A stretch of DNA of 24,563 nucleotides from JAAEEP01 sp035529155 (GTDB lineage: Archaea; Thermoplasmatota; Thermoplasmata; Methanomassiliicoccales; JAAEEP01). Below are positions 1 through 7,294 of this stretch, one piece after another (within the stretch, counting starts at the first letter, position 1; the number at the start of each line of letters is the position of its first letter). Made by a program: the position numbers and the translations under genes. Below the pieces are notes generated by a model. It did not search any database, had not been told where the DNA came from, and worked only from the letters and a program-made list of their open reading frames with translations. The stretch covers positions 1-24,563 of the forward strand of contig DATKXF010000105.1 in NCBI GenBank assembly GCA_035529155.1, written 5' to 3'.

Positions 1-1520
1 ATCCCCCATGAGTCTGAGATCCTTCTCAGGGTTTCGGACCCCTTCAGATCCAGCTCCATCCTGCCATCGACCATATCGTACTTTCCTAGTATGTTAAACT
101 CACCTGGCCCTCTTTCCTTGGCGAGTTCGGCTATCTCCATCACGCACCTGACCTGACGCTGTGTCCCTTGAGGCCTTAGAAGACCCATGGTAACTATCAC
201 GTCCGTGGCTCCAAAGGCTTCTGGTGCAATCCCCATGTCGTGCACTACCCTCTCGTACACCGATCTGGCTGAGTCACCGTGAATGGTGCCGAGAACCGAT
301 GATCCCGCCCTTCCGGTTCTCATCCCTTCATAAAGCGTCTGAGCCTCCTTCCCCCGTACCTCGCCTAGTATGATCGCGGATTCGCCAAGCCTCAGCGAAA
401 CCCTGAGGGCTTCCTCGGTCTTCAATTCCATCCGTTCGCCCATGCCCTGTTCGACCACCAGCGATTGGACATTGAACCCCATCTCCTGCATTTGCTTGAC
501 GGGCAACTCAGCTGTGTCCTCGATTGTGAGTATCCTCTGAGACAGCGGGAACTCGAAGAGCATTGCACTGAGCAGGGATGATTTTCCAGAACCTCTTGCA
601 CCAGCGATGAGCATCGTCGAACAGCCGTCCATCAGGAATGACAGAAAGGCTGCGGTAATCGAATCGAGAGTCCCGTTCTGAACCATCCTTGGCAGGGTCC
701 AGGGCACTCTAGAGCGCCTTCTCAGGGCGACCGCGGTCCCGGCGGGACTAAGGGGAGGCGCAACTAGTGTGGCTCTCGTCTCGAAATTGGGAACATCGGT
801 TTCCATCACCGGGAACGCCTGTGAGAAGGGTTTACCGCTCATCTGTCTGAGCCGGGAGGCAAGACCCTGTATCTCTGAATCAGAAGCTACGATGTTGGTC
901 GGACATCTGAGAACGGCGGTGCTGTCACCGATTCCCCCAAGACCTACATGGACAGAGTTCAGGTGGCAGGGAGCATCGATGAAAATATCCTCTATCCTGT
1001 CGTCAGAGAGCAGCAGCTCAAGGAGTCCAAACCCGACCGTATAGCGGCCTACCACCTCTGAAAGGGCCGTCAATATCTCCATCCGCTCCATGGGGTCCCG
1101 GGGTTCAACGTCATTCGATTCTATCAGATTCCCCAACACCTCGCGGGCCTTAGAGACCACCAGATACCTGAGCTCGTCCATGGAAGCCCCAAACCTGTCT
1201 GGCGGCATTCCGAAGATGTCATCTATCGCAAGTCGGAGCATTCCCATCCATGAATCGGGAACTTGGTATTCCCAGGGCACCAAATGGTAAAGGAACTTCG
1301 ATCCACCAGATAACGATAATATGCTGACATCAGCGTCCTTGACCCTGTAGCTCTCGACCACCTCGGCCCCTATGGGTTTAGGGAGGGATATCCAGCAACT
1401 TGAGAAGAAGGGGCGTTTTCTTGAACTGTTGCTGATCAGCTGCTCCATCCCCCTCATTATCGGTGAAGGGCATCTGGGGGACTTACGACCTGTGGGCTTG
1501 ATGACGATCCTAGTTCCCAT
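1..1520 (-). CDS. Type II/IV secretion (FlaI/PilB/VirB11-like) ATPase, 3' end outside window
   Basis: Hexameric ATPase expected to power assembly of a type IV pilus-like or archaellum-like filament at the inner face of the membrane. Translation from the ATG at 1520 is open to the window edge (506 codons). The first ~300 residues form a divergent N-terminal domain. Walker A (GARGSGKS) lies near residues 307-314 (579-602), the Walker B-like IILGEVRG follows, then the His-box segment GTIHGDSARSVYERV. These are the hallmarks of the FlaI/GspE superfamily. The start has GGAGG 6 nt upstream and overlaps the end of the preceding Cys-rich gene by 11 nt, so the two are probably translationally coupled. 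A membrane platform protein (FlaJ/PilC type) would be expected beyond the left edge. Whether it serves a pilus, an archaellum or a secretion system cannot be told here. Pilin-like proteins at 4144-5128 favour a pilus. Confidence 0.88.
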   Translation of the reverse strand, partial: MGTRIVIKPTGRKSPRCPSPIMRGMEQLISNSSRKRPFFSSCWISLPKPIGAEVVESYRVKDADVSILSLSGGSKFLYHLVPWEYQVPDSWMGMLRLAIDDIFGMPPDRFGASMDELRYLVVSKAREVLGNLIESNDVEPRDPMERMEILTALSEVVGRYTVGFGLLELLLSDDRIEDIFIDAPCHLNSVHVGLGGIGDSTAVLRCPTNIVASDSEIQGLASRLRQMSGKPFSQAFPVMETDVPNFETRATLVAPPLSPAGTAVALRRRSRVPWTLPRMVQNGTLDSITAAFLSFLMDGCSTMLIAGARGSGKSSLLSAMLFEFPLSQRILTIEDTAELPVKQMQEMGFNVQSLVVEQGMGERMELKTEEALRVSLRLGESAIILGEVRGKEAQTLYEGMRTGRAGSSVLGTIHGDSARSVYERVVHDMGIAPEAFGATDVIVTMGLLRPQGTQRQVRCVMEIAELAKERGPGEFNILGKYDMVDGRMELDLKGSETLRRISDSWG

Positions 1521-2076
1521 CTCCTGCCTCCACAACCATGAAAGCGCTTCTGGCGACACCCTTGCCCAATTCTTCGATCGCGGAGCCCATCTGCAGCAGT
1601 TTTGATCTTGAACGGTCGATGCATTCCATGCAGGCCCTCTGATGTTTACCAGACTGAATCTTGATGGAAGATAGCTGGTTCTCGTTGGGGACCACAGGTA
1701 GTCTGTCCACTAGTTGTCCGAAGAATCTCCCAGGAGAAAGGGCGCATCCTCTGCAATCCTGGAACTTGACTGGAGTCTTGGAGAGTTCTCGGCAGAACCT
1801 CACCACCGAGGCGAGGGAACACAGAGCACGAACGCAGTCGCCGCCGTAACTGACCTCCCAGTTCCCTGAGAGTATCAGCCTTTTCACTTCGGCCCCAGAG
1901 GCGAGGGCTCTGAGCACAGAGCGAAAGCATTTTTCATCATGCAGGTCCTGCCCTCCAGTGCATGAACGGCAATCGATTATCAACTCTCCAGCTTCCCTTG
2001 AATACTGGCAATCCGATCTAGAACATGGCTTTCTCGAATTGCTCGGACGTCTCTTGATTACGGGCAATAACCTCAT
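1510..2076 (-). CDS. Cysteine-rich protein coupled to the pilus ATPase
   Basis: A 188-residue soluble protein that I do not recognise. It contains 12 cysteines, including three CxxC pairs (C36/C39, C108/C111, C149/C152) and C18, C23, C50, C81, C86 and C95. This suggests one or more zinc or iron-sulfur sites, although no known cluster motif is matched. There is no signal peptide or membrane segment. The start ATG at 2076 is preceded by GGGAGG. The 3' end overlaps the secretion ATPase start by 11 nt, so it is probably an N-terminal partner or accessory of that ATPase. It could also be an ancestral N-terminal domain now on its own reading frame. Real coding is supported by the overlap geometry and ribosome binding site; function is unknown. 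Confidence 0.72.
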   Translation of the reverse strand: MRLLPVIKRRPSNSRKPCSRSDCQYSREAGELIIDCRSCTGGQDLHDEKCFRSVLRALASGAEVKRLILSGNWEVSYGGDCVRALCSLASVVRFCRELSKTPVKFQDCRGCALSPGRFFGQLVDRLPVVPNENQLSSIKIQSGKHQRACMECIDRSRSKLLQMGSAIEELGKGVARSAFMVVEAGDGN

Positions 2077-2155
2077 CTTCCTCCCGTAACCCTTTCCTCG
2101 AGAGGAGATAAGCAGGTTGCGACTAACTGCAGACTAACCAAATCCTCGACACCAC

Positions 2156-2163
2156 TTATATAT
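2156..2163 (+). promoter_or_regulatory. TATA box of the U32 gene, leaderless start
   Basis: TTATATAT begins 30 nt before the ATG at 2186, so transcription should begin at or next to the start codon. No Shine-Dalgarno sequence is present, which fits a leaderless mRNA. It lies in the 109-nt divergent intergenic region shared with the pilus ATPase unit. Confidence 0.7.
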
Positions 2164-2185
2164 CGGCCATTTCCTTGACCAAAAC

Positions 2186-4111
2186 ATGGAGGTTCTGGCC
2201 CCTGTCGGTTCCATGGAGTCGCTTAAAGCCGCTGTATTGGGAAGAGCTGACGCCGTTTACCTCGGCGGAAAGGAATTCGGAGCGAGGAGGCTAGCCGGCA
2301 ACTTCACGGATACTCAGCTGGGAGGAGCTGTTCATTTCGCGCACGACAGAGGGGTAAAGGTTTACGTTACCGCCAATATCCTTGTCAAGGAGGATGAGCT
2401 GGGTAGAGCCCTGTCCTTCATCGAGTTCCTGGATTCCATCGAGGTCGATGCGGCCATCGTTCAGGACCGGGGACTCCTCAATCTTATAAGAGACAGGTGC
2501 TCCATGCCGTTGCACGCTTCCACTCAGATGGGCATCCATAGCCCAGGAGGAGCAAGGTGGGCTGCGGACAACGGCGTCTCCCGAGTAATATTGGCCAGAG
2601 AGATGAGTCTAGAAGAGATCTCGGCAATCAAGAGCGCCGTGAACATAGAGCTCGAGGTGTTCGTCCATGGTGCCCTTTGCTACTCAGTCTCCGGTCAGTG
2701 TCTCTTCTCGAGCATGGTAGGAGGTAGGAGCGGCAACCGAGGGCTTTGTGCCCAGCCTTGCAGGATGCGCTACGCCCTGGGGGACGAAGAAGGTTATCTG
2801 CTGAGCACCGCGGACCTGTTTGGAGTTGGATCAATACCCAGACTGATGGAGATCGGCATTGACTGCGTGAAGATAGAGGGGAGGATGAGAAGCCCGATAT
2901 ACACCTATCTGGCCTCACATGTCTACAAGAACGTGGTGGAGAGAGCTACTAAAGGCGAAGCTGACATCATCACCAGAAGGGAGAAAGAGCTTCTGGAAGT
3001 GGCATTCAACAGGGGATTCACCCCGGGATACCTGGAATGCGATGAAGTCATGCAGAGGGACTACCCCAACTCAAGAGGGAGACCACTGGGCTATTCGATC
3101 ATGGCGTTGGGGCGATTGAAGATCGAAGATCCCTATCTGGAGGTTGGGGACGGAATAACTTTGTACAGGGGAGATCAGAAGGTGGGAGGCTTTGACATCC
3201 TCGAGTTCGAGAGTGATGGTCTAATCACATCCATCACGCCACCGTTCTCACTGGATGACGGCGCATACCTCGTATTCAAGACAAAGGACCGGGATTTCGA
3301 TTCCATATCCCAGCGGATATCATCAATCCCGATCCCAGAGATCGATGCAAAGCGGGAAGATACTGAAATCGACCTCAAGGAGATCGGAAGGACCTCTAGA
3401 ACTCCTCAGATCTCTTGTTACATATCATCACCACGGACCCTGGAGAGCGTTCTTCCATACGCTGATAGGATATACTATGATCTTAATCCTCGAATGGAGG
3501 AAGCGAAGAGCATGTGCCTTGATCAGGGGATCGAGTTCGTCCCCTTGCTACCGAGGAACCTACCTCACATCCCTCGGGTCGATACAGATGCGGTCATGGC
3601 CTGCACTCTTGGGCAGCTTCGAGAATATCAGGACCTCAAAGTTTACGGACATTATTCACTGAACTTCTTCAACAGCCTGACCATTCCCAAGTTGCACCAG
3701 TACACGCTCTCGGTGGAGCTGACCAGGGACGAGATGAGGGAAGTCCTTTCTCATTACCCCGGGCGGCTGGAGGCAATGGCCTTTGGCAGGATAGAATTGA
3801 TGGTGACCCGGGACCCGAGTATTAGGGAAGGTGTTCTGGTGGACGATGCTGGGCGTAAGTTCTCCGTCTACCGAGACCGTTGGGGTTACGCTCACATATT
3901 GAACTGTGCCGATCTCCTTCTCCTGGACTACTTGGATGAATTTCAGACGATGGGCGTGGATTCTATTGGTTTGGACCTTAGACGGAGGGATCCTGGGCTA
4001 TGCGAGACTGTCGCTCGGGCCTTCAAGGAGTATGACCTTAAGAAGAAGGGGAAGATCAAAAGAAAGTGTGGTAGGGTTACGGTGGGTCACTTCCTCCGCG
4101 GCGTTACTTGA
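2186..4111 (+). CDS. Peptidase U32-family protein (RlhA/YegQ-like)
   Basis: A 641-residue U32-family protein. The diagnostic segment around residues 155-195 reads EVFVHGALCYSVSGQC, followed by GNRGLCAQPCRMRY, the U32 signature with its conserved cysteines. The N-terminal half is the TIM-barrel-like U32 domain (starts MEVLAPVGSMESLKAAV). The C-terminal ~300 residues resemble the extended architecture of the long RlhA-type members. Bacterial members RlhA, TrhP and UbiU/V are RNA- or quinone-hydroxylation proteins carrying Fe-S clusters rather than proven peptidases. A role in rRNA cytidine hydroxylation (the RlhA reaction) or another hydroxylation is an inference. The ATG start fits a leaderless transcript from the TATA box at 2156. 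The pilin-like gene follows 32 nt downstream on the same strand. Confidence 0.9.
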   Translation: MEVLAPVGSMESLKAAVLGRADAVYLGGKEFGARRLAGNFTDTQLGGAVHFAHDRGVKVYVTANILVKEDELGRALSFIEFLDSIEVDAAIVQDRGLLNLIRDRCSMPLHASTQMGIHSPGGARWAADNGVSRVILAREMSLEEISAIKSAVNIELEVFVHGALCYSVSGQCLFSSMVGGRSGNRGLCAQPCRMRYALGDEEGYLLSTADLFGVGSIPRLMEIGIDCVKIEGRMRSPIYTYLASHVYKNVVERATKGEADIITRREKELLEVAFNRGFTPGYLECDEVMQRDYPNSRGRPLGYSIMALGRLKIEDPYLEVGDGITLYRGDQKVGGFDILEFESDGLITSITPPFSLDDGAYLVFKTKDRDFDSISQRISSIPIPEIDAKREDTEIDLKEIGRTSRTPQISCYISSPRTLESVLPYADRIYYDLNPRMEEAKSMCLDQGIEFVPLLPRNLPHIPRVDTDAVMACTLGQLREYQDLKVYGHYSLNFFNSLTIPKLHQYTLSVELTRDEMREVLSHYPGRLEAMAFGRIELMVTRDPSIREGVLVDDAGRKFSVYRDRWGYAHILNCADLLLLDYLDEFQTMGVDSIGLDLRRRDPGLCETVARAFKEYDLKKKGKIKRKCGRVTVGHFLRGVT

Positions 4112-4143
4112 ACGCTATCCCCAACCTATGAAATCTAATTGTA

Positions 4144-4641
4144 GTGGAGTCCCTCATTAATCGCTACTCGATCGTGGATTTGATGAGGATCGCCTTTAGA
4201 CCAGGAGGAAATTGGACTCCTGCTCGCGACAGGAATGGTGTGGGGGGCTTCATAGAGGCGATCTTGGCCATCATGATCGTCACTTCTGGATTGATTCTGC
4301 TGACATTCTCATTTTACTTAGTGGCAATTGATGATGAAGTAGATTCTGATCTAGACGGCCGATGCGAGGAATTAATCGACCTCGTATTGGACGACGATTC
4401 CATCATGGTAGAACCTGGCGTCATTAGACACTCCGCCTTAGGGAAAATCGACTTCTCGAAGATCGACATCGAGAATGGATTCAAGCTGGTGATCGACGAG
4501 ATCTCCCCGGAATTCACGATCGTCCTGGGGGGGAGGGGAACGTACAGTGAGGGTGAAAGATGCTGCCTATCGGTGCCAGTCAACGTGTACCACGCCCCAA
4601 AGGACGTGAGACCAGCGTTGCTGAGAGCATGGACGTGGTGA
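4144..4641 (+). CDS. Small membrane protein with pilin-like N-terminus (1)
   Basis: A protein of up to 165 residues that I cannot assign to a family. A short basic N-terminus precedes RNGVGGFIEAILAIMIVTSG, a Gly-preceded hydrophobic helix (roughly residues 33-60) like a class III (type IV prepilin) signal, with Glu at the third position after the candidate Gly-Phe cleavage point. The rest is acidic and extracytoplasmic in the predicted topology, with one CC pair near residue 138. The GTG at 4144 gives the longest form. The in-frame ATG at 4183 is an equally reasonable start, and neither has a good ribosome binding site. It is followed after 1 nt by a second pilin-like gene and lies opposite the secretion ATPase, so it is probably a minor pilin or filament subunit (inference). 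Confidence 0.68.
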   Translation: MESLINRYSIVDLMRIAFRPGGNWTPARDRNGVGGFIEAILAIMIVTSGLILLTFSFYLVAIDDEVDSDLDGRCEELIDLVLDDDSIMVEPGVIRHSALGKIDFSKIDIENGFKLVIDEISPEFTIVLGGRGTYSEGERCCLSVPVNVYHAPKDVRPALLRAWTW

Positions 4642-4642
4642 A

Positions 4643-5128
4643 ATGATCGGGAAGCGAGCGCAAGCGGCCATGCTTGATGCCATGATATTTCTCACCGTCG
4701 CGGCCATCGTATCAATCTCATTGGTCTCTGCAGCTTCCAATCAACACTCGGAACCAAATGTGGATCTCAGAGAGTATGTGGGCAGGGCTCATGGCGTCAT
4801 CCTAAGGACCACGGTGCAGTTGGAGATGCCGAGAGAGAGTAATAACGCCTGGATGACCGTCAGTGACCTTGTCATGTCGTATTTCCTTGCCATTGATAGA
4901 GGAGAGGATATTGATTCGTTCGAACCGATCCTGGAGGACATTACACAAATGATCGAGGGATTGACCCCTTCCTGGGCTCACTTCTGCTGGACAGCCTTTT
5001 ATGGACCTTACGAGCTTCTGATCGGAGAGGTTCCATCCAATTCAGAATCTGTATGGCCCTCCTCGATATTCAGCGAGATGCCGATCCTGGGAGGGGAGCT
5101 ACGGTTCAAACTGGAGATGTGGAGCTGA
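4643..5128 (+). CDS. Small membrane protein with pilin-like N-terminus (2)
   Basis: A 161-residue protein starting MIGKRAQAAMLDAMIFLTVA, a short basic region followed by a hydrophobic helix to about residue 31. This is typical of archaeal pilin-like proteins processed by a class III signal peptidase. The remainder is acidic and hydrophilic, with no other membrane segment. The ATG sits 1 nt after the stop of the previous gene; GGTGA overlaps the junction, so translation is probably coupled. No specific family is assigned. With the upstream gene and the divergent ATPase it forms a plausible pilus locus. It converges with the zinc-ribbon gene, leaving only 2 nt between the stops. Confidence 0.75.
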   Translation: MIGKRAQAAMLDAMIFLTVAAIVSISLVSAASNQHSEPNVDLREYVGRAHGVILRTTVQLEMPRESNNAWMTVSDLVMSYFLAIDRGEDIDSFEPILEDITQMIEGLTPSWAHFCWTAFYGPYELLIGEVPSNSESVWPSSIFSEMPILGGELRFKLEMWS

Positions 5129-5130
5129 TC

Positions 5131-5499
5131 TCATAGGGACTGGTCAAGTTTCTTCATCCTGATCTGATGGACCTTTAGCTCCGCGCGTCTCGTGGTCTCC
5201 TTCAGATCGAAGTATCCGAAAACGACCGAAGCACCAATAAGTGCGAAAATAACGATGGTGATGCCCTCGATTCCCAGGGACTGAACGAACTCTCCCAGAG
5301 CGCCAGTGAGGCTGTCGGCAAAAAGATAGATGCCAATAAAGAACGCTGCCACCGCATCCAGCAGGTACATGAGAAAACCATATATGGTTCTGTTGACCTC
5401 GATTATGGTGCACTTCCCCCTACAGATCTCGCACTTGTTACGGGAGTACCAGTTCTTTGGATGGAGTTTATCGCATTCCGGGCAGTAGCAGTACCTCAT
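5131..5499 (-). CDS. Zinc-ribbon membrane protein
   Basis: A 122-residue protein of unknown function. The N-terminus carries a Cys4 zinc ribbon (C6/C9 and C23/C26, with extra C4 and C30). Two predicted membrane helices follow at about residues 40-62 and 76-95, then a charged cytoplasmic tail of about 25 residues. The start ATG at 5499 has AAGGAG about 9 nt upstream. It lies 37 nt downstream of apgM on the same strand and is likely co-transcribed with it, though no functional link to glycolysis is evident. Zinc-ribbon plus two-TM proteins of this size are common in archaea and mostly uncharacterised. Confidence 0.75.
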   Translation of the reverse strand: MRYCYCPECDKLHPKNWYSRNKCEICRGKCTIIEVNRTIYGFLMYLLDAVAAFFIGIYLFADSLTGALGEFVQSLGIEGITIVIFALIGASVVFGYFDLKETTRRAELKVHQIRMKKLDQSL

Positions 5500-5536
5500 T
5501 TTCTAGATCTCCTTCACCCTGATTCCTCGCTTCATT

Positions 5537-6766
5537 TCAGGCACCGAATTTCTCGGAACGATTTGCCTTATCCAGTAGAATTGGAAGCAGGTTGACTCCC
5601 CTGATCCTTCCCAAACCTCCAAACGAGCATGAAGATTCGTCATATCTTTTCACACAGTCCCTTACACCATCCGCAGCCCAAACGATCAACGGCACTGGAT
5701 CACCAGAATGATCTCCTACAGTGATGGGGGTGCAATGATCGGCGGTGATGGCCACCACCATCTCAGAGCTCAGCTCCTTCCTAAGGATGCCCACCATGGA
5801 GTCTATAAGGGATATCACCTCCATCTTCTGCTGGGGATCCGAATCATGGGATGCTATGTCCGCCATCTTGACGTTCATAAGCACGAAGTCGTTCTCATCC
5901 AGCAGGCGCAAAGCCGTCCGTGCCTTGAGATCGATGTCGGAATCAAGACCTCCGGTGAACCTCTGATCTTCTATAACATCCATGCCCAGCACCCTTCCGA
6001 TCCCCCTGATGAGGCTAACCCCGGAAATGCACGCAGCTTTCATCCCGTACCTCTCCTTAAAGGACTGGATATCGGGGAATGTGCCTGAACCTCGCGGAAG
6101 GAGTATGTTCGCCACGGGCTTTCCTTCCTTGATCCGTCTGAGGTTGATACGATGACCATTGAGCTTCTCGTAGGATCTCCTCACGAACTCGTTGACAACT
6201 CTGGCCGTGAGCTCTGCTCCCTCCTCCAGCGGCTGGCATTCGAGAATTGAACCTAGATGATGAGGATCGACATCACTGACCTGGGCCGAGAGCCCCTTGC
6301 CCGATAGAAGTAATACGGCCCTGTGTTCCGTGGCCTCCTTGACCGTGATGTCGACTCCCTCGATGGTCATTCCTTCAAGAGCGGAAGCGAGTCCGCTCGT
6401 ATCTGGTTCCTTGATCCTTCCTGCACGGCGATCGATCACATTCAGATTCTCGTCCACCGTGGCGAAGTTGCACCTGAAAGCCACGTCCCCCTTCTTCCCG
6501 ACGATGCCTACTCCGGCGGCTTCGAACGGCCCTCTTCCAGTGTATATCTCGTACGGGTCGTATCCCAAGATGGAAAGATGGGCGGTGTCGCTCCCGGGCC
6601 TGACTCCCGGGGAGATGGTGTCCATGATACCACAGGTCCCGTTCTCTGCGAACCAATCCAGGTTGGGGTGCTCTGAGGCTTGCAGTGGAGTGTTGTGTCC
6701 AAGAGATTCCACTGCTCTGTCTCCGACCCCGTCAAGGACTACGAGGAGAATCTTCCTTGGTCTCAT
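5537..6766 (-). CDS. apgM: 2,3-bisphosphoglycerate-independent phosphoglycerate mutase, archaeal type
   Basis: Interconverts 3- and 2-phosphoglycerate in cytoplasmic glycolysis/gluconeogenesis without a bisphosphoglycerate cofactor. It is an alkaline-phosphatase-superfamily metalloenzyme. The N-terminus RKILLVVLDGVGDRAVESLG carries a metal-binding Asp. The segment GVRPGSDTAHLSILGYDP contains the expected catalytic Ser. GRGPFEAAG follows. The C-terminal metal site is ITADHCTPITVGDHSGDPVP. The ATG at 6766 gives 409 residues, the usual ApgM length, starting MRPRKILLVVLDG. An in-frame TTG at 6790 would add 8 residues that the family does not need. An AT-rich box at 6794-6803 sits about 32 nt upstream of the ATG, compatible with a very short leader. 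Confidence 0.94.
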   Translation of the reverse strand: MRPRKILLVVLDGVGDRAVESLGHNTPLQASEHPNLDWFAENGTCGIMDTISPGVRPGSDTAHLSILGYDPYEIYTGRGPFEAAGVGIVGKKGDVAFRCNFATVDENLNVIDRRAGRIKEPDTSGLASALEGMTIEGVDITVKEATEHRAVLLLSGKGLSAQVSDVDPHHLGSILECQPLEEGAELTARVVNEFVRRSYEKLNGHRINLRRIKEGKPVANILLPRGSGTFPDIQSFKERYGMKAACISGVSLIRGIGRVLGMDVIEDQRFTGGLDSDIDLKARTALRLLDENDFVLMNVKMADIASHDSDPQQKMEVISLIDSMVGILRKELSSEMVVAITADHCTPITVGDHSGDPVPLIVWAADGVRDCVKRYDESSCSFGGLGRIRGVNLLPILLDKANRSEKFGA

Positions 6767-6817
6767 TGGAATCAAAGTGATATCGCTCAAAGGATAAAAA
6801 AAAGGTTCTGTATCATT

Positions 6818-7201
6818 CTACATGGCGCCCTCACGGCACCATGCCTTGTCTGGGAGGGTATCGTATATCTGAAGGATCTCCTCCTTGCTGTCCTCTTCTT
6901 CTATCTTCGCATACCTCCTGATGTTCGGGACATTCAAACGCCAGTAGAATATTCTCCAGCCTCTGCCGTTGGGCAGAAAGGTCTCATCCCAATCGGTGCC
7001 CATCATGCCGGTGTCCTGAAGAAAATAGAACAACCTTCTATCATCCTGATTCAGCATGTTATCTATGATCGTGTCCCCAAAGCCAAAGTAGTTGAGAACA
7101 CGCTGCGCAACATCGATCGCCACCTCTTTCCTGAGGCCGACCCTGTTCATGAGCGCATCAATCAATTCATACATTTCCAATATACCAGTCCTGCTTAACA
7201 T
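6818..7201 (-). CDS. Small hypothetical protein ending in a charged C-terminal tail
   Basis: A 127-residue soluble protein that I do not recognise with certainty; small archaeal DUF6015-type proteins are a possible match. The N-terminal part (MYELIDALMNRVGLRKEVA) looks helical and adaptor-like. The centre (GRGWRIFYWRLNVPNIRRYA) is rich in Arg and aromatics, and an acidic stretch (KIEEEDSKEEIL) follows. No catalytic motif or cysteine cluster is visible. ATG 7201 is used here. An alternative ATG at 7174 would give a 118-residue form closer to a TATA-like AATATAG at 7203-7209. It lies 51 nt upstream of apgM on the same strand and may be co-transcribed. Its own promoter region carries palindromes (7244-7274). 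Confidence 0.65.
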   Translation of the reverse strand: MLSRTGILEMYELIDALMNRVGLRKEVAIDVAQRVLNYFGFGDTIIDNMLNQDDRRLFYFLQDTGMMGTDWDETFLPNGRGWRIFYWRLNVPNIRRYAKIEEEDSKEEILQIYDTLPDKAWCREGAM

Positions 7202-7243
7202 CTATATTCTTTGATTAATCTGTATGCACCACTATTAATATTT

Positions 7244-7274
7244 ATCGATTGTAACTAATTTTGTATCGATACAA
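7244..7274. promoter_or_regulatory. Twin ATCGAT-centred operator-like sites
   Basis: The 14-nt perfect palindrome TTGTATCGATACAA (7261-7274) and a second ATCGAT-centred element (7244-7249, in TTTATCGATTGTAA) have centres 21 bp apart, two helical turns. They lie in the 93-nt AT-rich gap upstream of the minus-strand gene at 7201, between TATA-like stretches at 7276-7283 and around 7237. The position suits a transcription-factor site controlling that gene and perhaps apgM. The binding protein is unknown. Confidence 0.45.
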
Positions 7275-7294
7275 CAATATAAATTTAAATGGCC

